A stretch of DNA of 34,704 bases. Origin: a virus. The notes beneath the pieces are model-generated. The model was not told where the DNA came from. It saw only the letters and a program-made list of their open reading frames with translations, and made no database searches. The DNA is taken from the IMG/VR virus record IMGVR_UViG_3300027849_000030, positions 1 through 34,704 of that record; one strand, 5' to 3'. Positions 22,225 through 28,930 of this stretch are shown here, piece by piece. The position numbers and the translations under genes are program-made. Within the stretch, counting starts at the first letter, position 1. The number at the start of each line of letters is the position of its first letter.

Positions 22225-23078
22225 TTTTACTTGATTATAGCCAAATAGCGCTATCTAATATTATTGTACAAAAGCTTAATGATGAAAATATGATACGTCA
22301 TATGATACTAAACAGTATTCGTATGTACAATAAAAAGTATCGGAAAGAGTATGGTCAAATGGTAATCTGTGCTGATGGTGCTGGTTACTGGCGTAAAGAT
22401 TACTTTCCTGTATATAAAGGAATGCGTAAAAAGAATCGTGATGAACAATCTACAGTTGATTGGGGTGAGATCTTTAGAATCTTAAACTTAGTACGTGAAG
22501 AGTTAAAAGAACACTTTCCGTATAAGGTAATACATTTAGATGGATGCGAAGCTGATGATGTTATTGGTGCTCTTACTATCAATACTCAAGAGTTTGGCCA
22601 ACATGAACCAGTGATGATTATCTCATCTGATAAAGACTTTATTCAACTACACAAATATAATAACGTTAAACAGTTCTCACCAATACAAAAGAAATTCGTT
22701 GTTGATAAGAACCCTAGGACTTATAAGTTTGAACATATTTGTAGAGGCGATAAAGGTGATGGAATTCCTAATATCTTATCTGCTGATAATGCTATTATGG
22801 ATGGAATACGTCAAAGTCCTATAACTAAGAAGAAGCTAGAGTTTTGGGCTGAAAACGCAGATAATCTATCTGAAGTTATGTCACACGACGAGTATAGAAA
22901 CTTTCAAAGGAATAAAACTCTTATTGATCTAGATGACATTCCAAAAGTTCATAATGAAAATATTATAAATACTTATGTAACACAAAAGCTTCCAATGAAA
23001 ATGAAAGTACTAAACTATCTTATTAAAAAACGATGCAATCTATTGATTGAATGTGTAGAGGAATTTTACAATGGGTAA
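22221..23078 (+). CDS. rnh: T4-like RNase H (5'-3' exonuclease, FEN family)
   Basis: The enzyme removes RNA primers and 5' flaps from Okazaki fragments. The 285-residue protein follows T4 RNase H closely: L-L-D-Y-S-Q-I-A-L-S (3-12), I-R-H-M-I-L-N-S-I-R, Y-W-R-K-D-Y-F, G-C-E-A-D-D-V-I-G-A (metal-binding acidic cluster), I-S-S-D-K-D-F-I-Q-L-H-K-Y, and R-G-D-K-G-D-G-I-P as the helix-hairpin-type segment. It lacks about 15 residues at the N terminus relative to T4. Overlaps at both ends tie it to the genes before and after. Confidence 0.95.
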   Translation: MILLDYSQIALSNIIVQKLNDENMIRHMILNSIRMYNKKYRKEYGQMVICADGAGYWRKDYFPVYKGMRKKNRDEQSTVDWGEIFRILNLVREELKEHFPYKVIHLDGCEADDVIGALTINTQEFGQHEPVMIISSDKDFIQLHKYNNVKQFSPIQKKFVVDKNPRTYKFEHICRGDKGDGIPNILSADNAIMDGIRQSPITKKKLEFWAENADNLSEVMSHDEYRNFQRNKTLIDLDDIPKVHNENIINTYVTQKLPMKMKVLNYLIKKRCNLLIECVEEFYNG

Positions 23079-23508
23079 ACCAACAGCAAAACCACTTATC
23101 AGCGAAGTGTTAAAAAACGCTAACAAATTAGGAACCAAAGGCGAACGAATTAAATATTTACAAGAGCAAGACTGTACAGCTCTTAGGGATATACTACGTA
23201 TCAACTTTGATACAACAATCGAACTATCGCTACCTCCAGGCGAACCACCATTTAAAAAGTTTGATTTGACTGGCAATAAAGCGGCTCGAGAACTTAGATT
23301 TGAATATCCAAAGTTTGCTAACTTTATTCAAGCAGTAACTCCAAAGATTAATCAGTTTAAAAGAGAGACAATATTTATTGATTTATTAGAAGCAGTTCAC
23401 CCAGACGATGCAATATTATTCTGTAATGCCAAAGATAAAAATATCAAACTCAAATACGTTACTAAGGCTATGATTAAAACTGCATTTCCAAACTTAATTA
23501 AAAAATAG
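23071..23508 (+). CDS. Conserved T4-like phage protein after rnh
   Basis: The 145-residue product fits a family that I recall from many T4-like phages, possibly DUF6433. It has an N-terminal L-I-S-E-V-L-K-N-A-N-K, a central L-P-P-G-E-P-P-F-K, then R-E-T-I-F-I-D-L-L-E-A-V-H-P-D-D-A and V-T-K-A-M-I-K-T-A-F-P-N-L-I at the end. Function is not known. The position just after a replication gene is typical. It overlaps rnh by eight bases. Confidence 0.82.
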   Translation: MGKPTAKPLISEVLKNANKLGTKGERIKYLQEQDCTALRDILRINFDTTIELSLPPGEPPFKKFDLTGNKAARELRFEYPKFANFIQAVTPKINQFKRETIFIDLLEAVHPDDAILFCNAKDKNIKLKYVTKAMIKTAFPNLIKK

Positions 23509-23571
23509 GAGAGGTATAACCAGACAATCTATATCATGATAGTTTCAATTAACTTAACCCGGAGATTGCTT

Positions 23572-23742
23572 ATGAGTTATATTCAAATTGAACGCCTTAG
23601 GAAGGACCGACAAGAGGCATTATACTATCAGAAAAAATTAATAAAAAAAGGAAAGAATGTGTTAGCGTATAAGATGGAGAAGAAAATCGCGCATCTAAAT
23701 TATTTCCTAGATGATATGGAGGCAATTAGCAAGGTACATTGA
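23572..23742 (+). CDS. Small basic helical protein
   Basis: The 56-residue product starts at ATG 23572, seven bases after GGAG (23561-23564). An in-frame ATG at 23536 has no ribosome site and gives a hydrophobic, unlikely leader. The sequence is one charged helix (E-R-L-R-K-D-R-Q-E-A-L-Y-Y-Q-K-K-L-I-K-K-G-K) with a second helix (Y-K-M-E-K-K-I-A-H-L-N-Y-F-L-D-D-M-E). It may form a helical hairpin. A hairpin in the DNA follows eight bases after the stop. Confidence 0.65.
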   Translation: MSYIQIERLRKDRQEALYYQKKLIKKGKNVLAYKMEKKIAHLNYFLDDMEAISKVH

Positions 23743-23749
23743 TAGCAAT

Positions 23750-23787
23750 CCCTTAGGTGATTAATTTCATTTATTTTCACCTAAGGG
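23750..23787 (+). terminator. 11-bp perfect inverted repeat abutting a promoter
   Basis: CCCTTAGGTGA (23750-23760) pairs perfectly with TCACCTAAGGG (23777-23787) around a 16-base loop. It follows the gene ending at 23742, consistent with a terminator, but the run after it (GTTTACATTTGC) is a poor U-tract. The second arm ends one base before the -35 of the promoter at 23789. It may therefore act as an operator or as insulation rather than as a simple terminator. Confidence 0.6.
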
Positions 23788-23788
23788 G

Positions 23789-23817
23789 TTTACATTTGCT
23801 CAAAAGTATGATATAAT
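23789..23817 (+). promoter_or_regulatory. sigma70-like promoter before 23847-phoH
   Basis: TTTACA (23789-23794), 17-base spacer, TATAAT (23812-23817). The spacer and leader match other family members (ATACCTATATTAGATAATAA), but the AATAAACG block is replaced by the arm of the inverted repeat at 23750-23787. Confidence 0.85.
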
Positions 23818-23846
23818 ATACCTATATTAGATAATAAAGAATCGTT

Positions 23847-24416
23847 ATGAATATATTTGTTTTAGATGATGATCCAGTGATAGCAGCACAGTCCCAATGT
23901 GACAAACATGTCGTTAAAATGATTGTTGAATCAGCTCAAATGCTATCAACAGTACATAGAATGGTTGATGGTACTATGGAACGTAGACCTTCAAAGTCAG
24001 GCTCTATGATACAATACTTCCAATTAGAAGACGATAGAGAAACAATCTTATATAAAGCTTGTCATTTTAACCACCCATCAACTATATGGACACGCGAAAA
24101 CTGTCAAAATTACAAATGGCATTACCAACATTTTATTGCCCTTTGTGACGAGTATACATATAGATATGGAAAGGTTCATATGACAGATACTAAACTTAGA
24201 AGTATTCTACGAAATGCTCCACACGATATTAAACATACAGAATCTATGTCACCATATAAATTGGCAATGGGTTCTAATCCTGAATGTGTAGTCGTTGGAT
24301 TAAGTGGTACTGATGCAGTTCAGTCATATCGAAACTTCTATGAAACCAAACAAGAAAAGTTTAACATGTGTTGGACTAAACGTAAACAACCGGAGTGGTT
24401 CAATGCCTCTATATGA
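23847..24416 (+). CDS. Conserved phage protein with C-D-K-H-V-V-K-M motif
   Basis: The 189-residue product has C-D-K-H-V-V-K-M-I-V-E-S-A-Q-M-L-S-T (18-35), then F-N-H-P-S-T-I-W-T-R-E-N and K-W-H-Y-Q-H-F-I-A-L-C-D-E-Y-T-Y-R-Y-G-K-V-H, then a C-terminal Q-S-Y-R-N-F-Y. These are the hallmarks of a widespread phage family. The repeated His, Cys and charged residues suggest an enzyme or metal site. I do not know a demonstrated function, so none is assigned. First gene behind the promoter at 23789; its end overlaps the next gene by 14 bases. Confidence 0.82.
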   Translation: MNIFVLDDDPVIAAQSQCDKHVVKMIVESAQMLSTVHRMVDGTMERRPSKSGSMIQYFQLEDDRETILYKACHFNHPSTIWTRENCQNYKWHYQHFIALCDEYTYRYGKVHMTDTKLRSILRNAPHDIKHTESMSPYKLAMGSNPECVVVGLSGTDAVQSYRNFYETKQEKFNMCWTKRKQPEWFNASI

Positions 24417-24645
24417 TTTTAGAGATTTAACATCGGGTGAAATATACACCAAGATGATGTCTATTGCAGACATGGAAGAATATGTAAAAGATAAAAATAT
24501 TAAACAAGTACTTTCAGCTCCAAGAATGATAACTTCTGGAGAAGGCGATATACTTAAGAAGGCTGGAGAAGGCTGGAAAGAAGTTCAATCTAGAATACAA
24601 GGTGGGTTACCACCACGACTAAAGGATAACATTAAAACAAAATGA
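24403..24645 (+). CDS. FmdB-like small protein lacking the zinc cysteines
   Basis: The 80-residue product starts at ATG 24403, seven bases after GGAG (24392-24395), rather than at ATG 24304 inside the previous gene. M-P-L-Y-D-F-R-D-L-T-S-G-E-I-Y resembles the start of FmdB-type proteins (M-P-x-Y-x-F), but no cysteine is present, so no zinc ribbon can form. Later K-Q-V-L-S-A-P-R-M-I and G-W-K-E-V-Q match a family known next to phoH in other T4-like phages. A classical four-Cys FmdB protein is encoded at 28494. The stop overlaps the phoH start (ATGA). Confidence 0.78.
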   Translation: MPLYDFRDLTSGEIYTKMMSIADMEEYVKDKNIKQVLSAPRMITSGEGDILKKAGEGWKEVQSRIQGGLPPRLKDNIKTK

Positions 24646-25328
24646 CTAAAAAACCATTACGTTTAAAACTAGAGCATTTAGTAAAGCTTGATCCATTAAC
24701 TCAGAATCAAAAATTAGCGTTTGATTCTTTTGCGAGTGGCAATCATTTATGCCTAGACGGCTCAGCAGGTACAGGTAAGACTTTTATATCTTTATATCTG
24801 GCTTTAGAAGCAGTGTTTAAGAAAGAATATGAAAAGGTTATCATTGTACGTTCCGCAGTTCCAACAAGAGATATGGGATTTCTTCCTGGAACTCAAGAAG
24901 AAAAAGAAGATGCCTACACTGCTCCATATAAAGCAATTGTTAATGATCTATTCGAAGATTCAGATGCGTGGAAAAAAGTCGTTGCTACTAGAAACGTTGA
25001 GTTTCTTACAACATCGTTTATTCGTGGTATTACGCTTAAGAATGCAATTGTTATTATTGATGAATCTCAGAATTGTAACTACCACGAATTGTGTTCTGTT
25101 ATAACAAGACTTGGTGAAGATTGTAGATTCATCATGGCTGGCGATTATTATCAATCTGATTTTACTCGTAAAGGCGATCAAGATGGCATTAGTGAATTCA
25201 TTAAGATCATTAAAAATATGCGTGCATTTGATCATATTGAATTTAAGTGGGAAGACATTGTAAGATCCGGTTTTGTACGAGATTTCATTATGACTAAAGA
25301 GATGATAGAACGTGGAGAATTAGATTAA
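24642..25328 (+). CDS. phoH: PhoH-like ATPase
   Basis: The 228-residue P-loop protein is related to PhoH and to the N-terminal half of superfamily 1 helicases. Walker A is G-S-A-G-T-G-K-T (40-47), followed by V-R-S-A-V-P-T-R-D-M-G-F-L-P-G, the conserved PhoH segment. Walker B is V-I-I-D-E-S-Q-N (about 137-144), and M-A-G-D-Y-Y-Q-S-D (about 165-173) is motif III. Common in marine phages; proposed roles include RNA metabolism, but the function in phage is unsettled. Confidence 0.93.
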   Translation: MTKKPLRLKLEHLVKLDPLTQNQKLAFDSFASGNHLCLDGSAGTGKTFISLYLALEAVFKKEYEKVIIVRSAVPTRDMGFLPGTQEEKEDAYTAPYKAIVNDLFEDSDAWKKVVATRNVEFLTTSFIRGITLKNAIVIIDESQNCNYHELCSVITRLGEDCRFIMAGDYYQSDFTRKGDQDGISEFIKIIKNMRAFDHIEFKWEDIVRSGFVRDFIMTKEMIERGELD

Positions 25329-25355
25329 GTGAAGCATCAAAAGGATAATAAGTCT

Positions 25356-25565
25356 ATGAAAATAGTTAAAACAATTCTAATTAAACACTGCAGCGATTCA
25401 ATGAAATGGTACGCTGACCTTGTTGGAACTGAAGTACCATACATTCGTACTGTACCAGCGTATCCACAGGGCACAGTCGAGTATCAAAGCAGAGAACCTG
25501 CAGGTTATAGTAACTTTGTTTCTATGACAGATGGTACTATTATTACAAGAGAGGTATCAGAATGA
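25356..25565 (+). CDS. Small hypothetical protein after phoH
   Basis: The 69-residue product is taken from ATG 25356, with AAAAGGA about ten bases upstream; a GTG at 25329 directly after phoH would add nine residues and cannot be excluded. The sequence has M-K-W-Y-A-D-L-V-G-T-E-V-P-Y and ends in a strand pattern (F-V-S-M-T-D-G-T-I-I-T), suggesting a small beta domain. No family named. ATGA overlap with the next gene. Confidence 0.68.
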   Translation: MKIVKTILIKHCSDSMKWYADLVGTEVPYIRTVPAYPQGTVEYQSREPAGYSNFVSMTDGTIITREVSE

Positions 25566-25840
25566 GTTCAGCTGCAGTAGTATTAATGAACCATTGGAGA
25601 GACGCCAAGATTAAACAACAAATTCGTCATGCCAGTTTAGTTCAGGAAGCAGAGGATTACCTAAAAGATTCTAATAAAGAGATCCACACTCTTTATGCCG
25701 CGGCAAATATGGTATGTGACCATAGCTCTATCAGTGTGCACATAGAGCAACGTGCGGAACGATGTTCTCATCCACGTGGGTTTGAAAATTATGAAGTTTC
25801 AATCTGTGATGTTTGTCAAAAGGTGATTAATCATGATTGA
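25562..25840 (+). CDS. Hypothetical protein with C-terminal Cys/His cluster
   Basis: The 92-residue product is helical in the first half (V-L-M-N-H-W-R-D-A-K-I-K-Q-Q-I-R-H-A-S-L-V-Q-E-A). The second half has cysteines and histidines (V-C-D-H, R-C-S-H, I-C-D-V-C-Q-K-V), which might form a zinc site with C-D-V-C as one half. Function unknown. Overlaps both neighbours by a few bases. Confidence 0.7.
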   Translation: MSSAAVVLMNHWRDAKIKQQIRHASLVQEAEDYLKDSNKEIHTLYAAANMVCDHSSISVHIEQRAERCSHPRGFENYEVSICDVCQKVINHD

Positions 25841-25967
25841 TGATGAATATACCCGTGCCATTAATATGGACTATAGAGATGGTTATAATAAAGGCAGAAC
25901 CGACATGTTAAAAGAATGTGTGATAGCATTGTGTTTAGTTGGTGTTGTAGGGATGTTGTGGTTATAA
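25833..25967 (+). CDS. Very small single-pass membrane peptide
   Basis: The 44-residue product has a charged N-terminal half (M-I-D-D-E-Y-T-R-A-I-N-M-D-Y-R-D-G-Y-N-K) and a C-terminal hydrophobic segment (C-V-I-A-L-C-L-V-G-V-V-G-M-L-W-L). This is the layout of a tail-anchored peptide. It overlaps the upstream gene by eight bases and has AAAGGTG upstream. The stop is immediately followed by copy 2 of the 46-bp repeat. Confidence 0.6.
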   Translation: MIDDEYTRAINMDYRDGYNKGRTDMLKECVIALCLVGVVGMLWL

Positions 25968-25968
25968 G

Positions 25969-26014
25969 CTTATAACTAAATGATCTAAAAATAAGTGAAA
26001 TAAACGTTTACACA
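25969..26014 (+). repeat. 46-bp direct repeat, copy 2 (promoter upstream block)
   Basis: Identical to 4248-4293. Here it begins just after a stop codon and ends in the -35 region of the promoter at 26007. In copy 1 the same bases include the thyX stop. The leader after the -10 is also nearly the same (ATACCTATATTAAATGATAA), so the duplicated unit is about 90 bases with a variable spacer. Confidence 0.9.
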
Positions 26015-26035
26015 ACACCCAAACTATGATACAAT
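26007..26035 (+). promoter_or_regulatory. sigma70-like promoter before 26069 (AATAAACG family)
   Basis: TTTACA (26007-26012), 17-base spacer, TACAAT (26030-26035), preceded by AATAAACG. The -10 has one change from TATAAT. It reads into the small-gene block and the RecB-like nuclease. Confidence 0.85.
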
Positions 26036-26068
26036 ATACCTATATTAAATGATAAGGAAGAGCAAATA

Positions 26069-26374
26069 ATGAGCAAATGGCGCCATGAAGATAAACTTGA
26101 AGTACGTGATTACGACACAGAAGCTCGTAATCTAATTAAGCCTTTGTCAGAGTTTAAACTCTATGAACTATACGCTGTGGTACAAAAGGAAAAGCTAAAG
26201 TCTAATAGACCAGAGCGAGACCTGGAGCTAAACGCAGTCCATCGTGCTATTGAATTGACTCGTGGTATAGATCAATACAGATTGAATTTCATAATCAATG
26301 GATACAAATCTGAAATGGCTCAAACTGGCCGCCCTCAAGACGGAGCTAGACGTCCATGGCGCAAACAAGTATGA
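26069..26374 (+). CDS. Basic hypothetical protein
   Basis: The 101-residue product is helical and charged (F-K-L-Y-E-L-Y-A-V-V-Q-K-E-K-L-K-S, L-N-A-V-H-R-A-I-E-L) and ends in an Arg-rich tail (G-A-R-R-P-W-R-K-Q-V). AAGGAAG precedes the ATG. First gene after the promoter at 26007. No family recognised. The end overlaps the nuclease gene by 19 bases. Confidence 0.7.
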   Translation: MSKWRHEDKLEVRDYDTEARNLIKPLSEFKLYELYAVVQKEKLKSNRPERDLELNAVHRAIELTRGIDQYRLNFIINGYKSEMAQTGRPQDGARRPWRKQV

Positions 26375-27057
26375 ATAAAGGAAACTTTGAACATGAACCG
26401 ATTGATCTGGGCTATAAAGACTTGGTCGCTAAGACTACTGACTCTGGGCGAAAATACGCTGCTCCTAACGGCGTTCGTTATCCATCTGTTACTACAGTCT
26501 TATCTATACTAAGTGAAGACCACATTAGAGAATGGCGTGCTAGAGTAGGCGCTGAAGAAGCTAATAAAATATCTAGACGAGCTTCTGGTCGTGGTACTGC
26601 AGTCCATTCTGTGTTAGAACGTTATGTTGATAACGAAGAAGACTACTTAAAAGACGCTAATCTTATTGTAAAGTCTAACTTCATGGAAGTCAAAGAGATT
26701 CTTGATGTTAGACTAACCAAAGTCTATGCTCAAGAAGCTGCGTTGTACTCAGAACATCTAGGTATTGCTGGTAGAGTGGATTGTGTTGGTGTATGGGATG
26801 GTAAAAATTCTATCATCGATTATAAGACTGCTGCTAAGTCAAAGAAAAAAGAATGGTGTGAGGGTTACTTCATACAAGAAACTGCTTATGCTATTATGTG
26901 GGAAGAACGGACAGGGATGCCAATTACGCAATTAGTTACTGTAATTGCCGGTGATGAGGGTGCTCAAGTCTTTATTGAACATCGTGACAACTGGTCTAAA
27001 AAGTTACTAGAAACTATTGCAGAATACAGAAGACGCAAACTATTCGGACATAAATAA
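26356..27057 (+). CDS. PD-(D/E)xK nuclease of the RecB/Cas4 type
   Basis: The 233-residue product carries the full signature of the RecB-like nuclease domain. His84 lies in G-R-G-T-A-V-H-S, Asp142 in G-R-V-D-C-V-G, and Asp155 with Lys157 in I-I-D-Y-K-T-A (the D-x-K core). Gln174 lies in Y-F-I-Q-E-T-A-Y-A, the Q-x-x-x-Y motif IV. R-Y-P-S-V-T-T-V-L-S (41-50) is typical of phage members. It probably acts as a DNA exonuclease in recombination or host-DNA breakdown. No Cys cluster is present, so it is not an iron-sulphur Cas4. ATG 26356 (GGAG upstream) is used; ATG 26371 is possible. Ends with a one-base overlap. Confidence 0.87.
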   Translation: MAQTSMNKGNFEHEPIDLGYKDLVAKTTDSGRKYAAPNGVRYPSVTTVLSILSEDHIREWRARVGAEEANKISRRASGRGTAVHSVLERYVDNEEDYLKDANLIVKSNFMEVKEILDVRLTKVYAQEAALYSEHLGIAGRVDCVGVWDGKNSIIDYKTAAKSKKKEWCEGYFIQETAYAIMWEERTGMPITQLVTVIAGDEGAQVFIEHRDNWSKKLLETIAEYRRRKLFGHK

Positions 27058-27428
27058 TGAAAAATTTAATTAAAAATGCTTGGCAAACTCCTGACGGAAC
27101 GATCTTAGAATCAACACATCGTCACGATTATAAGACACATACTGATGCCAATGGTAAAGAATACATGGTTGATGGCGGGTTAGCCTACGTTCGACGTAGC
27201 GCACATGGCGATGAAGTAGATTTATGCATCTATGATGACGCTCCACATATTATTCAAGCGTCTGTTCTAAAGTGGGGAACGTATGGTATTAATGGTGATC
27301 AACCACTTAAATATGTAACTATTGCTGAAATGGATACTGGTCATATTGAGGCGGTACTAAAACTTAATGTAACCCCCACACATAAAGCCTGTATGCAACA
27401 TGAATTATCATTGAGAGGTGTAGAATGA
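27057..27428 (+). CDS. Conserved T4-like phage protein, function unknown
   Basis: The 123-residue product has N-A-W-Q-T-P-D-G-T-I-L (7-17), H-R-H-D-Y-K-T-H-T-D (22-31), G-K-E-Y-M-V-D-G-G-L and K-W-G-T-Y-G-I-N-G-D-Q-P-L-K-Y-V, and later H-I-E-A-V-L. I recognise this combination as a conserved unknown of marine T4-like phages. The dense His and Asp residues would allow metal binding. Located in the small-gene block behind the nuclease, with overlaps on both sides. Confidence 0.82.
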   Translation: MKNLIKNAWQTPDGTILESTHRHDYKTHTDANGKEYMVDGGLAYVRRSAHGDEVDLCIYDDAPHIIQASVLKWGTYGINGDQPLKYVTIAEMDTGHIEAVLKLNVTPTHKACMQHELSLRGVE

Positions 27429-27511
27429 TGTACGTGATGTTTAGATTTACAGTTGGATTTGTTATTGGTTATGGACTCATGAACTTATGGCAGTCGTTGG
27501 GTATCCTATGA
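27425..27511 (+). CDS. Tiny membrane peptide
   Basis: The frame from ATG 27425 (overlapping the upstream TGA) encodes 28 residues: short, hydrophobic and aromatic (F-R-F-T-V-G-F-V-I-G-Y-G-L-M). Its stop overlaps the next ATG as ATGA, so both junctions show the coupling expected of a real gene. At this size the reading frame alone is weak evidence. Confidence 0.45.
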   Translation: MMYVMFRFTVGFVIGYGLMNLWQSLGIL

Positions 27512-27756
27512 CTATGCCAAACGAAAGGTTCTATGCTATTAGAAATACTCGTGAGTTCCTAGTAGAATTAATGGACCCTAAGAAAACTCCTAGAGTGCCT
27601 AAGGAAATACGGCTTAAAGCGTATTATGCCATTAAGCACTTTCCAGGCGAGTATCATATGGAAGAGGCACGAAAACTTGCACCAGAAATATTTGGTGATT
27701 GGGACACAGGACTAGTTGATTCTGTTCCATACGAACATAACCGTGGAAGAAGTTAA
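27508..27756 (+). CDS. BPSL0761-like small conserved protein
   Basis: From ATG 27508 the 82-residue product begins M-T-M-P-N-E-R-F-Y-A-I-R-N-T-R-E-F-L and continues T-P-R-V-P-K-E-I-R-L-K-A-Y-Y-A-I-K-H-F-P. This matches the BPSL0761 family of short proteins found in bacteria and phages (M-T-x-P-x-E-R, T-R-E-F-L, R-V-P). Function is not known. The start is preferred to ATG 27487 because it fits the family N terminus and overlaps the upstream stop (ATGA). Confidence 0.78.
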   Translation: MTMPNERFYAIRNTREFLVELMDPKKTPRVPKEIRLKAYYAIKHFPGEYHMEEARKLAPEIFGDWDTGLVDSVPYEHNRGRS

Positions 27757-27920
27757 TGAACCGTATTAAAGACTTAGAAATAATAGCAAAGCAACAGATT
27801 TCTATTTGTTGTGAAACTTTATGTGAACGAGCTTCAGTTGAAGAATATATTGAATGGCTTGAACTAGAAATTAAAGACTTACGTAAATACGTTGAAGAGC
27901 TTGAAGAGGCTGTACAATGA
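27756..27920 (+). CDS. Small acidic coiled-coil protein
   Basis: The 54-residue product is a single acidic helix with heptad-like spacing (Y-I-E-W-L-E-L-E-I-K-D-L-R-K-Y-V-E-E-L-E) and three cysteines near the middle. It could form a coiled-coil dimer. The start overlaps the upstream stop by one base (TAATG) and the stop overlaps the next ATG. Family unknown. Confidence 0.65.
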   Translation: MNRIKDLEIIAKQQISICCETLCERASVEEYIEWLELEIKDLRKYVEELEEAVQ

Positions 27921-28291
27921 GTCAAGATTACCACCCAGACAGCTGGGTCGTTGTTAAAATAATAACAGAAGAAACACTAAACTCTTCTAACACTGCATAC
28001 ATAGAAGGCAGAACTTACTACAAAGTATTAGGAGGATGGAGTGGTGGTTACTTACATGGTGATTGTTGGCGCCTAAACAGCGGCATTAGTCTTGTAAACT
28101 GTATCGAAGATGAAATTCACTTTCATGGTTACAGCGGTTCTAATTACATATGTCATAAAGAAACCTATGGGCTTAGAATGAGTACTGCTGGTATCTTTAA
28201 ACAAATGCAACTAATTGGCACAGGAGTAGATGGTTCTGCTAAAGTAGAGATGATGCCTGAAGATACAGATTGGAGTAAATTAGTATTATGA
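27917..28291 (+). CDS. Conserved phage protein, function unknown
   Basis: The 124-residue product has Y-H-P-D-S-W-V-V-V-K-I, Y-K-V-L-G-G-W-S-G-G-Y-L-H-G-D-C-W-R-L-N-S-G-I, and F-H-G-Y-S-G-S-N-Y-I-C-H-K-E-T-Y-G-L. I recall this series of Gly/Trp/His motifs as an unknown family of T4-like marine phages. It looks like a compact beta protein. ATGA overlap at the end links it to the next gene. Confidence 0.78.
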   Translation: MSQDYHPDSWVVVKIITEETLNSSNTAYIEGRTYYKVLGGWSGGYLHGDCWRLNSGISLVNCIEDEIHFHGYSGSNYICHKETYGLRMSTAGIFKQMQLIGTGVDGSAKVEMMPEDTDWSKLVL

Positions 28292-28476
28292 CCGACAGCG
28301 AAGAACTTAAAGCAATGGATAATATTAATCGACTTGAAGTTATAGATCAGACAGGCCGTGCATATGTTCATTACTTGAATGATAACGAAAGTGTTCGATA
28401 CAGTTTACAAGATAATAGACAAACACTTAAAATATTTATTACTAAAGAACCAAACGAACAATACGAAAACGTTTAA
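28288..28476 (+). CDS. Small conserved phage protein
   Basis: The 62-residue product contains R-L-E-V-I-D-Q-T-G-R-A-Y-V-H-Y-L and S-L-Q-D-N-R-Q-T-L-K-I-F-I, a short beta-rich domain that I recall from other T4-like phages. The ATG overlaps the previous stop (ATGA). A 17-base gap follows before the FmdB gene. Function unknown. Confidence 0.72.
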   Translation: MTDSEELKAMDNINRLEVIDQTGRAYVHYLNDNESVRYSLQDNRQTLKIFITKEPNEQYENV

Positions 28477-28493
28477 TATTAGGAAGTTTAAGA

Positions 28494-28682
28494 ATGCCAA
28501 CGTATAACTATAAGTGTAAACAATGCGATCATGGATTTGAAATTATGCAGCGTATGAGCGATGACGTACTTGTTAATTGCCCAGAATGTAAAAAGGATGA
28601 ACTTAAAAAGGTTATGGTTCCTAGTACTACTGGTGGATTTCAATTAAAAGGTAAAGGCTGGTTTAAGAGTGGTGGTTACTAG
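28494..28682 (+). CDS. FmdB-family zinc-ribbon protein
   Basis: The 62-residue product has the classical FmdB start M-P-T-Y-N-Y-K-C-K-Q-C and the second pair N-C-P-E-C, a four-cysteine zinc ribbon. It ends with F-Q-L-K-G-K-G-W-F-K-S-G-G-Y, also typical. The family is proposed to regulate transcription in bacteria; the phage role is unknown. AGGAAG is upstream at normal distance. A related gene without cysteines lies at 24403. Confidence 0.87.
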   Translation: MPTYNYKCKQCDHGFEIMQRMSDDVLVNCPECKKDELKKVMVPSTTGGFQLKGKGWFKSGGY

Positions 28683-28712
28683 TTTGATCAAATCAAATAA
28701 TAGGAGAAGAAG

Positions 28713-28922
28713 ATGAAATGCTACAAAGATAAAATGATTAAAAATATGATTAAACAGCTTGAAGCTAAAGCTGAAGGTCATATGTTAAACGCTGAGATTA
28801 TACTTGGTAACCACATGGCAGTTGCTGATCATCCAGATATGATGGGTACATTAGACAAAGAATTAAGTGCTATGTCTGAATGTCATGGTAAATTAGAAAT
28901 GCTACTAAAATACTTTAAATAG
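28713..28922 (+). CDS. Small helical conserved phage protein
   Basis: The 69-residue product follows AGGAG. It is helical with [25 protein letters not shown] split by a conserved-looking H-P-D, and ends [13 protein letters not shown] recall similar small proteins in cyanophages. Its end overlaps the ribosome site of glyA. Function unknown. Confidence 0.7.
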   Translation: MKCYKDKMIKNMIKQLEAKAEGHMLNAEIILGNHMAVADHPDMMGTLDKELSAMSECHGKLEMLLKYFK

Positions 28923-28930
28923 GAATAATG

